From Candolleomyces eurysporus (Eukaryota; Basidiomycota; Agaricomycetes; Agaricales; Psathyrellaceae), in the NCBI GenBank assembly GCA_027579435.1, contig JANBPK010001591.1, forward strand, positions 1-26,042: DNA of 26,042 nucleotides. Reading direction: 5' to 3'. The translations under genes and the position numbers were made by a program. This document shows positions 1-9,957 of this stretch, one piece after another (position 1 is the first letter of the stretch; every line of letters starts with the position of its first letter). Under the pieces are notes generated by a model that made no database searches, was not told where the DNA came from, and worked only from the letters and a program-made list of their open reading frames with translations.

Positions 1-1
1 A

Positions 2-1762
2 CATCTGCGCTCGACGCTCCACACCCAGGCCCAGACCCAGCTCACGCTGACAGCGGAGAACGCCGCCCTCAAAGCCCAGCTCTCGAACCTCCAGAGGGAG
101 CTGGAGAAGCGGGATGAGGAGGTTCGGGAGATGAAGTTGGAGGTGGAGGAGAAGGAGAAGAGGGTGGTGCAGATGAAGAAGGAGGTGTTTGAGTCCGAGA
201 CGATTCGTCGCAAGCTGCACAACATGGTGCTCGAGCTGAAGGGCAACATCCGCGTGTTCTGTCGCGTCCGGCCTGTCCTCCCCTCGGATTTACCTTCGAC
301 GGCGTCGATCGAGGAGGTGGAAGGCGAAGAAGAGCTGGAGACTATGAAGGAGGAGATGAAAGCGAATATGGCCTTCCCGGATAAGAGGGACCATAAAGAA
401 ATCGTGCTGTACTCGAGTAGTGAGAGTGCGATGGGGATTGAGAGGAAGGAGGTGTATAGTTTCGGGTTTGATAGGGTGCGTTGGCTGTTCCTCGTCCCCG
501 TCTTTATTTCTGCATCGCCATCCTCGTGCTGATACCCTCATTTTCAGGTCTTCGAACCCACTAGCACCCAATCTGAAGTCTTTGAAGAGATCTCGCAGTT
601 GGCGCAGAGTTGTATAGACGGTTATAATGTGTGTATTTTTGCGTATGGGCAGACGGGGAGTGGGAAGTCGTTTACTATGGAGGGAGGGAATGTGAGTATC
701 GATTATTTTCTTTCTTTCTTCTCCCCCTTGTTCTTGTTGGATGGTTTACTGACGTATGGTATAGTCTGACTCGACTGCCGGTATGATTCCCCGAGCCGTT
801 GAACAAGTGTTCCGTGTTGCAGAGGAGATGAAGAGTAAAGGATGGGAGTATAAGATCGAGGGGCAGTTCCTCGAAATCGTTCGTCTCTCTCCTTCTTTTC
901 TGTCCTCCCTGACCTAACCCACTCCCCCACTTACCTAGTACAACGAAACAATCCACGACCTCCTCTCCACCTCCACCTCTGCTGAACCCTCAAAGAAGCA
1001 TGAAATCAAACACGACCCCAAAACCAGTCGGACGACTGTGACCGACTTGACAGTCGTACCCCTCACCTCCCCAAGTCAAGTGAAGCTGCTATTGGCGCGG
1101 GCACAGAAGCGGAGAAGCGTAGCTGCTACACTTATGAACGAGCGGAGTAGTAGGAGCCATTCGGTGTTTACGTTGAGGATATCCGGGGTTATGGTCGGGA
1201 CTGGGTCCTCCTCCTCACCGACAGAGGGGAGCGAAGTGATAGCGGGTACGGGCGAGACCTGCGAAGGCTGCCTCAACCTCGTCGACCTTGCTGGTTCCGA
1301 ACGGCTCAACGTCTCCTTCGGACCGGGTGTTACGGAGAAGGAGAGGGTGAAGGAGACGCAGAGTATTAACAAGAGTTTGAGTGCGCTTGGGGATGTTATT
1401 GCTGCGCTGGGTGAGAGGGGATCAGGGGGTGTGGGGAGTGGGCATATTCCGTATAGGAATTCCAAGTTGACGTATTTGTTGCAAAATTCGTTAAGTGGGA
1501 GCTCGAAGACGCTGGTATGTGTTTATCTTCTCTTTCTTCCTCTCGACGGTGGTGGCTTATAGTTCATTTCCAGATGGTGCTTAACCTTTCACCGCTTGCT
1601 GCACACTTGAGTGAGAGTTTGACGAGTTTGAGGTTTGCTACCAAGGTTCGTCTTTTCCCTTTTCCTTTTTTTTACTCCTAACCTCTGACGATTGTACACT
1701 TTTGCCAGGTCAACAATACGCAAATCGGAACTGCGAAAAAGGCTGCAAAGACGAACTCGTAG
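2..1762 (+). CDS. Kinesin-14 (Kar3-like C-terminal motor), 5' truncated by window
   Basis: Minus-end-directed microtubule motor of the kinesin-14 group, expected to act in the spindle and in nuclear movement. The reading frame is already open at base 2 and there is no start, so the N-terminus lies upstream. Exons by hand: 2-475, 548-691, 765-878, 939-1514, 1574-1645, 1709-1762; all junctions are in phase 0 with GT-AG introns of 59-73 nt. The first ~70 residues are Glu/Lys/Leu-rich coiled coil leading into the kinesin-14 neck ([14 protein letters not shown]). The motor shows the P-loop GQTGSGKS (the usual T is S), switch I NERSSRSH, switch [10 protein letters not shown], and [17 protein letters not shown]. 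The motor sits at the C-terminus and ends soon after FATKVNNTQIG, which distinguishes kinesin-14 from N-terminal-motor kinesins. 477 residues are visible. The call is firm; the exact orthologue (KlpA/Kar3) is by family resemblance. Confidence 0.95.
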
Positions 1763-2608
1763 TGCATCTTGACCGTTTCGGACTATGACCTCAATCATGT
1801 TTCATTCGTCGTTCGTATGTTCCTTGTACATGTTCAATTATGTAACTGTTAACCTATGCTGTCACTCCCTGCCGAGTCTAGTCTACGCTACTCCACGTCG
1901 ATACCTACTTGCATTCATCTTATCTCTTCTGACTGATTCTTGATATCTTTATCTGTGTCATTTCTCAAAGCCTCGACTCGACTCGACCCGCCGCCGACTG
2001 GGCGGGAGTCGGACAAGGGAGATCAAACCTTTTCCAAATCAGTGTTGGTGTCGAAGATGGCACACCAACCTTGGAAACTTGCACACACACACATCTGGGG
2101 TTTATCCGAACCCCATGCAACTATAAGGTTCTTCAAGGACTTCAATTAATCCCCGCTAAGCGTTAAGCGCTGAGGCTCGGCTCTTGGAACGGCTCGGATG
2201 TCTTGGAGTAACCACGGTCTTTGGCTTGTGCTCGATGCGTGTTATATCCGAGCTGGGAGCGCGTTGGTCGGGTCCGTGGGTAGGTTCGGTGGAATGAATT
2301 TCCGTTGATTCATCGAGGTGGATTGTCATGATCAGGGACAGGGACAGCCCAGGCCGCCGACACAAAAAGTGTCAATCATGGATTTACGTTGAGAACGGCT
2401 CGAGAGATGGGGGGTGCCTGGGGTTCTGTGCCTTGACCTGACGACACCGCCGGTACCTTGGGGATTTGTTGCTTCAAGATTTTAAGATGGAGGGCCAAGG
2501 ACGTGTCAGAAGTTAGTTGCAACGTCAGTGTCACTTCCTTCGGATTTTACGACGGTACCGTGAATCATAAATGTCCGAGCCCAACCTAAACTTCAGATGG
2601 ACACTGCG
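1763..2608. other. Intergenic, no gene seen
   Basis: Follows the kinesin stop codon and precedes the duplicated block. Only short unconvincing reading frames on both strands. A GC-rich, partly self-complementary patch lies near 1970-2015. This stretch has no second copy in the window, so it marks the unique left flank of the tandem duplication. Confidence 0.6.
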
Positions 2609-2958
2609 CTTCTGTCGACGTACTCTACTCATGGTGTCCACGATCTAATTCAATTCTGTCCTCCATGAAACAATTTAACGTATGGTAAGAAGGTGGAAGG
2701 AATAGTATGTTCCGACGGATAAATACTATCACGACCACATCGACTTCCTGGACAGATTCTTTTGGAAATCCGGTAGGTTGAAGGTAATGTGACGCATACC
2801 AAGACATTTTGTCCTTCTTCTGCGTTCCCACCCGTTCAGTCTTCTAGATGCGAACCTGGGCTGACGATGCTCGCGCCACGTTGTGGAGTTTGACGGATAG
2901 CTTCGGGGGATGATGCAGCAATCCACTTGTCCGGCGGGAAGTGGGGGGAGGCAGTAGG

Positions 2959-2966
2959 TATATAAG
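2959..2966 (+). promoter_or_regulatory. TATA box of SSP1
   Basis: TATATAAG about 90 nt upstream of the SSP1 start codon, in a GGAGGCAG..GGTATATAAGGCGG context that is kept almost unchanged at the second SSP copy. Spacing to the ATG is typical of a short fungal 5' UTR. Function is inferred from sequence and position. Confidence 0.6.
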
Positions 2967-3053
2967 GCGGTACAACTTCTACGAGGGTGGATAGTATTCC
3001 AAGCCATCCTCCTCATCCACTAGCGCGTCTATATTGAACGCTCACGCATAAAT

Positions 3054-3529
3054 ATGAAGTTCACTCTCCCGGCACTCGTTACCCTTGTGTTCGTCGTGTT
3101 GCAGGTGTCTGCTGCACCGACTGGGGACACCCCTCCTCCCCCTCCTTCGGAAGAGGAACCTGTGGTTGCATGTATGTAGACTTTCCTTTCGAGACGTCAT
3201 ACTAGTCCGTAATTAATAATGTTTGGAATATGTAGGTGCCAACGACGCGCAGGTATTTATCCTTCGACACAACCGAGTCTCTCGAGCTATCTCTCAACCC
3301 ACTGATTTCTCACCTCCCCCTTCGTCAACCTTAATTGGGTGACTCGTATACAAATGAACGCACAGGACGTTTGCCCAACCGGATGGACATGCTGCGGTCC
3401 GATTCGTCCTGGAATCGGCGGAGTGTACGTGCAGCCTTTCTTCTCGTTGGCCTAACAGAATGAATACATGAAACGTTGTCTCTTTACAGTTGCCGAAACC
3501 TCCAGCCTAACCTAGTGTGCCCCTTCTAG
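3054..3529 (+). CDS. Small secreted cysteine-rich protein, copy 1 (SSP1)
   Basis: Four exons: 3054-3171, 3236-3252 (only 17 nt), 3366-3424, 3490-3529; all GT-AG, phases consistent, 77 residues. A hydrophobic signal peptide (starts MKFTLPALV, likely cut near VSA/AP around residue 20-21) is followed by a short Pro/Glu-rich stretch (PPPPPSEEE) and a six-cysteine C-terminal domain with spacing C-X7-C-X5-CC-X10-C-X8-C, including CPTGWTCCGP. The order C-C-CC-C-C is that of small disulfide-knot peptides and somewhat like a granulin half-module; no function can be assigned. Short secreted proteins with a CPxGWxCCGP-type core occur widely in basidiomycetes (from memory, not searched). The start is chosen because it gives the signal peptide and lies ~90 nt after a TATA box. 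The second copy conserves every splice site. Confidence 0.85.
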
Positions 3530-4269
3530 TGTCTGCAATGAAAAAAGCCATTCGAGGTGATAAATGGCTTGGAGCGTCGAAGGAGACGTTGGAGAATGGA
3601 GGAAAGACAGGGAAATGATAAAGAGTCTTGCTAAGCGTGTAGTATACACTTTGGATTATTTATAAAACAAAATCACATTTGAAATGGCGTTGCCACTGCT
3701 CGCTGCTCCGAGTTTGAGAGATTCAAAAGGCTTTGTGGCGACTACAGCTGGCAACAAAAAAGGTAGATGCCAGTGAGCGTGTCATAGAGGGACACTTGTG
3801 CATAAAGTACTACTTGCTGAAGATTAATTGAACGTCCGGAAACTTCATGCAGATGGACGAAAGGGCAAAAAACATTGAGAGATAATCTTTATCAAACGAT
3901 CTCCTCGCAGTAGTGTGTTGGCGCGAATATGCCTGGCAAGTAGACTTTGGGTAGGGGACTAGGGAAAGTCACCGAATTTCAGAAAATTTTGAATATGGAC
4001 TACTATTTCAGCACCCCTTCTTGTTCATTACCTTTTGATCTTTCTGCCCCTACTAAGGCATAGATCGCACGTGCACCTCGCTTTTCCCTCTTTGCTAGTT
4101 TCACTTCTCTTTCGTCTACCTGTTGCGACTTGAAGATGGGAAGCTTTCGCTATTCCACTCTTAAATCACCTCATTGCTCTCTATTTTCTCAATGGGTACC
4201 AGAGGTCACAATCGAACTCCCCAACAGGGTCGTGTTCGATTTAATGGCAACATAACTAACGGTTGGTAT
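3530..4269. other. Intergenic between SSP1 and A1 (convergent ends)
   Basis: No gene seen. It contains the SSP1 3' flank, with A-rich polyadenylation-like sequence around 3655-3680 (TTATTTATAAAACAAAATC). This is conserved in copy 2 up to about 4075, where copy 2 is interrupted by the inserted element. The right part runs to the A1 stop codon. Confidence 0.55.
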
Positions 4270-5911
4270 CTAAAAGTAGATAGGGTTTCCTTGATCATGA
4301 ACTTCATACCAATCATGCAGAAAAGGGTCATCTTTCATCCAAGAATTATCGCGACCACCCCACGCCAGGTGCTCTTCAAAGTCCAATGACCCAAGCTCAG
4401 CACACAATTGCCCTATGTCCCGATCCAGCGGTTCCTCCGTGTAAACAACCACCTTTCGGAGACGCTCCTCTGGCAAGGTGCGATTCATTCGAGAGCGTAC
4501 CACGCGGTCCAATTCGATGCCAGCCTTCGATGAGTCCCACACTGTCCACGGGCGCAAAATAAGTGAATGTAATCGAGGCAGCAGAGTGGCGTCCGGCACC
4601 GATGACCATTCCAGTTGTTCTAACAGATAGCCTTCATATAAGTGAAGGTTCAAGTCGAGGATCTCGACATTTGGTACACCTTCGAGAATACTCGTGAACC
4701 TCGGAAGTAGCATTTCGGCGAATTGGAGGGAGAGGTGAACGAGACCGCCGAGCGAGCGCAGCATCATTTGCAACTCGTCGCATTCTACAGGGACATCCGG
4801 CTCACACTCCCCTCCCTCCAGACGTAAGAATCTGAGATTCGGGAAGTGCAGCCTGCGTAGGAATAGAAGGGGATCATCTTCATACGATTTCCCAAACAAC
4901 ATGCAAAGACCTTCCAGGTTGGGCAGGCTGATCGTTGGAAACTGAGCCCAGGGGTCGTCACTGTCGTCCGGAGGCACGGCGAATCGTAAGTAACGAAGGT
5001 TGGTGGACTTCGGAAGGTGGTGTATGAAATAATATTTCAACCCCTCCAATTCGGTGTAGTAGCTTCGGTTATAGACGTGGGTGAGTTGGTGCCAGGGTAG
5101 GGCGATACGGATGGCACCAAAGTCGGCCTCTCCTCCCGAAAACCAGCCACTGAGCGCCACCTGGCGTAAACAAGGCGATCCATTGAATGCCTGAATAAAA
5201 TTCAACTCGTTCAATTGGTCCCTCTTGCTGTCCCATGAGCATGAGATGTCGAGTCGTTCGAGGTGGGGGAATAAACCGGAAGGGAGAGAGACGAGGGTCG
5301 CTATCGGGATTGAGCACAAGCCTAATCCAGTCACATATTGGCCCACACGAGCAAAGAAATCGCTGCTGAGAAAACGACTCGGTGCCTGTGGCCAGGTAAT
5401 GCGAAGATCGAAGGAGGAATGGGTCGCCGATTGTGAGAGAAGTTCCGCCATGTCCCGCATCTTCACAGCACCTTCTATTGTGTTCTCCCATACCGGGATG
5501 TGGATGTATTTCCAGAGACTGGAGCAAGCCATTGCAGCCATCCGCCATCTCCGACAAACGTGCATCAGGAGAAGAGGTGCTTGCGACCGGGTCAGCCTCA
5601 GCGGGATGTCCTTCTCCGGTCGGAGACATTGCGTGAAGATCTCCCAGAGCACGTCGTCCGGCACAAGTCGAAAGGGTGCCAAAACGAGATCGCAGCGAGA
5701 TATTTGCCTTTTCAACGATTCTTCCCTCAGTTGCAAGCGACGAATCTGTTCCTGAACATCTGCGAGCTGTTGGCTGCAATCGGCCTTTTCGTGCTTGGTG
5801 ATAGCGAGCTCCGCGTCCTGAGGGTGATACAGAGAGCTTAAGTTGTGTCCATCTGAATGAAATTTCAGAAACATATAGCTCCATTCCAGGGAATCACGAC
5901 GCACCGTCCAT
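4270..5911 (-). CDS. Coiled-coil F-box protein with leucine-rich region, paralogue A1
   Basis: Probable substrate receptor of an SCF ubiquitin ligase, inferred from family. Model: exon 1 5911-5905 (ATGGACG only), intron 5904-5853 (52 nt, GTGCGT...TTCATTCAG), exon 2 5852-4270; 529 residues. Residues ~15-55 form a charged coiled coil (DAELAITK...). The F-box follows at ~64-115 (FRLVPDDVLWEIF, then LLLMHVCRRWRMAAMACSSLW), where P, LW, the RRW and final LW are the family signature. The rest is irregular leucine-rich repeat sequence such as LPNLEGLCMLF and FPNLRFLRLEGG, with a conserved C-terminus WMKDDPFLHDW. The start is chosen because the same 7-nt exon, 52-nt intron and phase recur in A2 and A3. 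A longer in-frame N-terminus to 5916 exists but would ignore the splice sites. Divergent from B1 across 525 nt. Intact. Confidence 0.85.
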
Positions 5912-6436
5912 GACAAGTCCCTGTAGCTCGACGTTGAGGAGGAGAAAGCGAGTCGTCAACAAATCGAGTTTGATCGTGGCAATTGCTTCTGTTTGCCAAC
6001 AACGGGAACGACCCACATACCAAGACAATCCAGACCCAAGGTATGGACAGACCTCCCGGCGTTCAACCCTGTTAGGTTTTCCGGAAACAAAGCCCATTCG
6101 AGGTCAAGCGTAATGGGAGTTGAATGAGAGGTTGCTGGTAGAGAAAGTTCGGAGTTTCACTGGGTATTATGTAAACTTAAAACAACGCACAAATTGGAAC
6201 ATCAGATGGCGTTCCCTCTCGGAACATGCCTCACTTTTCAAAACGAGACTTGCGCCGAACCACCATGAGGACCCTCCAGGGTTCAGCACCACAAACCCTG
6301 ACCATTTGTAGGGCTCCGCTCGCTTGTTCGCTGATAATCATCTACTCTTTGACCACCAGCCTGTCATAAAGTCTTGAGCACGTTTCTCTCCTTTCTCTCC
6401 TCCCCGTGCTCCGCTCTGCTGCCCTCTCCTGTCCGG
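5912..6436. promoter_or_regulatory. Shared divergent promoter of A1 and B1, with probable A1 5'-UTR intron
   Basis: The 525 nt between the opposed A1 and B1 start codons; the equivalent stretch in copy 2 is 522 nt. On the minus strand a donor GTATGT at 6020 and an acceptor AGCTACAG ending at 5921 bracket 100 nt and lie 9 nt upstream of the A1 ATG. The same pair is found 93 nt apart at A2 and 106 nt apart at A3, which suggests a 5'-UTR intron. No recognisable TATA box was found. Bidirectional use is inferred from geometry only. Confidence 0.5.
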
Positions 6437-7442
6437 ATGGATACATTTCCAACAGAGATCCTTGCCAAAGTTTTCTTGGAATGTCTCCCAGACTTCGACG
6501 AACCCTTACCCCTCATTTGGACCTCGGTTCCGCCCATGCTTTTCACCACCATCAATCAGCGGTGGAGGGAGGTTGGCTGCGGTTCCCCACAGCTCTGGGC
6601 ACGAATTCACATCAAGATCAACGTCACAGCAGACTTGTTGCAGGCGGCTCAGCCCACAGTTAAGTGGAAGCGACTACAGCACAAGGGAGAAGCAATCTCA
6701 AGGTGGTTCGAAAGGAGCGCCAGATGCAAAGTCTGTATCGTTCGAGATCGTCAATTACGGTCTGGAGAGCGTGTCATTCTTCCTCGGGAACAAAACCTTT
6801 GACGAGCTGATGCTCCCCATGCTCGATTCCATTTGTACCTATTCAAAGCAATGGGAGCGCCTCAAACTACACAAAATCGATGAACTATATCGTTCTCGCA
6901 TTCTCAGCATTCCCACCGAAGACTTCCCCCGACTCACGCACCTCTCCTTCAAAGGCTACGCGGCGATAATTTACCCCCTTAGTTCCTTCAAGCCTTTTAT
7001 AACGTTGAAAGAGAGTGGTGCTATTCGCGCGCCGTTGCTTTCTTCTTTCCTCCTGAAGGCACTGTCGGCGACAGACCGTTTACAGGACCTCCCTCTGTCC
7101 AATTGGGCAAATCTGCAGGAACTTCAATTCTCGAACGGCTACGATTCCTGTAATGACCGTTATATGGACATGGCTTCCGCAGAAACACTCCTACGACGAT
7201 GTCCAAACCTGGTTTCCCTGACATTGACAATTCGGGAGGGCGGTCCGCCGCTTGCACACCCACCGCAGGACATTATCCTTCCCCGACTCAAATTCCTAAA
7301 CCTCCAAGGATCCTGTGATGACTCGCAAAGCGATCCGTTCATCACACCCTTCCAATCCCTGTTAAAATTACCGGCTCTCACTCAACCTGTCACCACAGCC
7401 GCCTTCTGTCGACGTACTCTACTCATGGTGTCCACGATCTAA
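6437..7442 (+). pseudogene. F-box gene B1, frameshifted and truncated at the duplication junction
   Basis: Broken copy of B2. It starts like B2 (MDTFPTEILAKVF) with an intact F-box over the first ~60 codons. At 6734/6735 the dinucleotide AT present in B2 (AAAGTCTATGTATCG) is missing, which throws the frame; the downstream B sequence continues in another frame from ~6735. At 7402 the B sequence stops and upstream sequence of the second SSP unit begins, so the last ~13 codons (…AFCRRTLLMVSTI) up to the stop at 7440-7442 are not B sequence. The ~195 C-terminal residues of B2 are absent. Two independent defects make a functional full-length product unlikely. A truncated ~120-residue F-box-only peptide ending at 6802 remains possible. 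Confidence 0.88.
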
Positions 7443-7762
7443 TTCAATTCTATCCTCTATGAAACAATTCAATGTATGGTAAGAAGGTGGAAGGCGTAGT
7501 ATGTTCCGGCGGATAAATACTATCACAACCACATCGACTTCTAGACACTCATTCCCAGATTCTTTTGGATATCCGGTAGGTTAAAGGTAATGTGACGCAT
7601 ACCAAGACATTTTGTCCTTCTTCTGTGTTCCCACCCGTTCAGTCTTCTAGATGCGAGTCTGGGCTGACGATGCTCGCGCCACGTTGTGGAGTTTGACGGA
7701 TAGTTTCGGGGGGATGATGCAGCAACCCACTTGTCCGGCGGGAAGTGGGGGGAGGCAGGAGG

Positions 7763-7770
7763 TATATAAG
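7763..7770 (+). promoter_or_regulatory. TATA box of SSP2
   Basis: TATATAAG 95 nt upstream of the SSP2 start codon, the direct counterpart of the SSP1 TATA box. About 450 nt upstream of SSP2 are duplicated from SSP1, so both genes probably share regulation, although here the distal promoter abuts B1 coding sequence instead of the original flank. Confidence 0.6.
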
Positions 7771-7857
7771 GCGGTACAACTTCTACGAGGGTGGATAGTA
7801 TTCCAAGCCATCCTCCTCATCCACTAGCGCGTCCATCTTGAACGCTCACGCACAAAT

Positions 7858-8334
7858 ATGAAGTTCACTCTCCCGGCGCTCGTTACCCTTGTGTTCGTCG
7901 TGTTGCAGGTGTCTGCCGCACCCACTGGGGACACCCCTCCTCCCCCTCCTTCGGAGGAGGAACCTGTGTATGCATGTGCGTAGACTCCATTATTCATACG
8001 CCATACTAGTTCCTAAGTAATCATNGCTGGAACATGTAGGTGCTAACGACGCGAAGGTATTTATCCTTCGACACGACCGAATCTCTCAAGCTATCCCTCA
8101 ACTCACTGATTTATTACCTNCCCCCCTCGTCAACCTTAATTGGGTGACTCGTACACTTATGAACGAACAGGACGTTTGCCCAACCGGATGGACATGCTGC
8201 GGTCCGATTCGTCCTGGAATCGGTGGAGTGTACGTGCAGCCTTTCTTTTCGCTGCCTAACAGAATGAATATATGAAAACGTTGTCTCTTTACAGGTGCCG
8301 AAACCTCCAACCTAACTTAATGTGCCCCTTCTAG
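7858..8334 (+). CDS. Small secreted cysteine-rich protein, copy 2 (SSP2)
   Basis: Same four-exon structure as SSP1: 7858-7975, 8040-8056, 8171-8229, 8295-8334; 77 residues, all phases kept. It differs from SSP1 by only three residues in my translation (V38Y, Q45K, V74M; positions counted by hand), and the signal peptide and all six cysteines are unchanged. Two N calls (8025, 8120) fall in introns 1 and 2 and do not affect the protein. Intron 3 ends ACAG|G where SSP1 has ACAG|T, a silent change in a split Val codon. Intact gene structure in both copies argues that both are expressed. Function unknown; secretion is predicted from the signal peptide. Confidence 0.85.
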
Positions 8335-8890
8335 TATCCACAATGAAAAAAGCCATTCGACGTGATCAATGGCTTGGAGCGTTGAAAGAGACGGTGCCAG
8401 AGAATGGAAGGAAGAAACGAGAAATGATAAAAGGTCGTTGAGCGTGTAGTATGTACTTTGCATTATTTATAAAACAAAATCACATTTGAAATGGTGTTGC
8501 CGCTGTTCGTGCGTTTGCATCGAGAGGCTTGAAAGCTTTTGTGGGGATTACGGCTGGCAACAAGAAAGGCCCCATGGGTGCCAGTAAGCTTGTCACAGAG
8601 GGACACTTGTGCGTATAGTACTGCTTTTTGAAAGAATTATCCGAATGTTGAGTAACTTTATGTGAGACGGACGAGGGGAGAAACCATCGAGAGAAATTTT
8701 CATCCAACGACCTCGCAGGAGTGACTCGGTGCAGATATGCTCGGCAAGTAGAGTTCGAGTGGAGGACTAAGGAAAGTCACCGAATCTCAGAAATTTTTAG
8801 ATATGGACTACTATTTCAACACCCCTTCTTGTTCAATACCTTTTGATCTCCGCCCCTGAGCCGAACGCACAGATGGCACGTGCACTCACG
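8335..8890. other. SSP2 3' flank, duplicated non-coding sequence
   Basis: No gene seen. Homologous to 3530-about 4075, including the conserved A-rich segment near 8463-8482 and the block AATATGGACTACTATTTCA-like near 8800-8820. Homology ends at the left inverted repeat of the inserted element. Confidence 0.55.
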
Positions 8891-9807
8891 TTCCGAGGCC
8901 TATAAGTGGGACCTGGCATTGGCAATGTCTGCAACGACCACGGTCGCTGACTAACGACACCGCCACCTCAAATCCTGTCCCGAGGCCTCTGGAGGAACAA
9001 CGACCTCAAATCTATGCCCCCAGAGCAATAAGCACCAGTCATAATAGCTACTCGAGCAAATTTAAATAGCTTAGATGACTATATGAATAAAAAGTCACTT
9101 GTATTCTCCTATTTTCATGTTGGGGGACATAGTTCCACACACCCCGGTGCAATCAATCACCCAAAATTGGCAGGGGCACAGGCGCAAGCTTGGAATAGGG
9201 GCTTATGACTTGCAGTACACATTCTGAGAGCTGCTCTGGACGTATTGCTCCAAGACGCGCTCAGTCAGNTTTTTGTGGCGAAAATCTAGCTTTTGTTAAG
9301 AGGAATTTCTGAAATTCAGCCTGGGTCGCGAGATGCAACCGTCAGCCACCTCTTAAACACACTCAATTTTGAATTCCTATTAACAGTTTATTCTTTCTAC
9401 TCTAAAACTGCTATAAATGCATTTATCATTGCAGAATATGTGTTGTGGAGCTCATAAAGTGTACCGGACACAATCGCAGGTTATTTGAGCGGGAGGTAAA
9501 TAGAGCCAAACAGACCGCAAGGTTCGCAGGGATTGCCAGGTCCCACTATAAGGACTCGGGTACTTGTACCCTGGGGCTCTCAGTGCCAAGCCCGACACAA
9601 AACCAAACCAGGTGACTTGTAAGTCATGTGCCCCAGAAGTCATCATGAGGCTCAGTGTTCAATCCTAACTGATGGTGTTATTTTTTATGATATTTTAACA
9701 CTCCAGAGCTGAAACTTACTTGAGTATAAGTGTTCCTCCTCAGGCTTCTGTGAGATTCTCAAAATTCTATCATTGAAACAATATCAAAGTAATAATAGGC
9801 CTCGGAA
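8891..9807. mobile_element. Probable non-autonomous DNA transposon inserted in copy 2
   Basis: About 0.9 kb absent from the equivalent place in copy 1. It begins with TTCCGAGGCCTAT (8891-8903) and ends with its exact reverse complement ATAGGCCTCGGAA (9795-9807). A longer internal inverted copy of the left end lies at 9532-9559, matching 8893-8920 at 23 of 28 positions. A further CCGAGGCCT occurs near 8980, like a subterminal repeat. There is no long reading frame and no transposase motif, so any such element would depend on an enzyme encoded elsewhere. I could not identify a clear target-site duplication, and ~37 nt more of unmatched sequence follow the right repeat before homology resumes near 9845. 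The alternative is sequence deleted from copy 1. Superfamily not assignable. One N at 9269. Confidence 0.5.
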
Positions 9808-9957
9808 TTGCCGCGCATGCAACGGCCTCAATGAACAAGTTTCTTGCTTTGCTAGTTTGACTACTCTGTCGTCTACCTATTGCGACACGATTAGAAAAAT
9901 TCGCTATGCTCGACAGGACTATATCTAATTAATGACAACGTAACTAATGGGTGGTAT

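Larger units (their letters stand above)
2609..7402. repeat. Tandem duplication, copy 1 (SSP1 - A1 - 5' part of B1)
   Basis: Near-identical sequence to 7403-about 13085. Homology starts abruptly at CTTCTGTCGACG (2609), which recurs at 7403, and covers the SSP promoter and gene, its 3' flank, the A gene, the divergent promoter and the first ~965 nt of the B gene. The last bases of copy 1 are B-gene coding sequence joined directly to the first bases of copy 2. The layout is X-Y-Y-Z: unique left flank X, the repeated unit Y, then the rest of B as Z. Copy 1 lacks the ~0.9 kb element found in copy 2. Confidence 0.9.

Noticed and set aside
3054..3529. SSP as a hydrophobin
   Set aside because: Hydrophobins have eight cysteines with two CC pairs; SSP has six cysteines with one CC pair.
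5225..5755. Long plus-strand frames antisense to A1 (also 10766-11380 at A2 and 18626-18997 at A3)
   Set aside because: They mirror the conserved A coding sequence on the other strand and carry no recognisable protein motif of their own.
9518..9540. tRNA-like B-box (GGTTCGCAGGGATTGCC)
   Set aside because: No matching A-box, acceptor stem or cloverleaf; it lies inside the inserted element. A second partial B-box near 24573 also fails.
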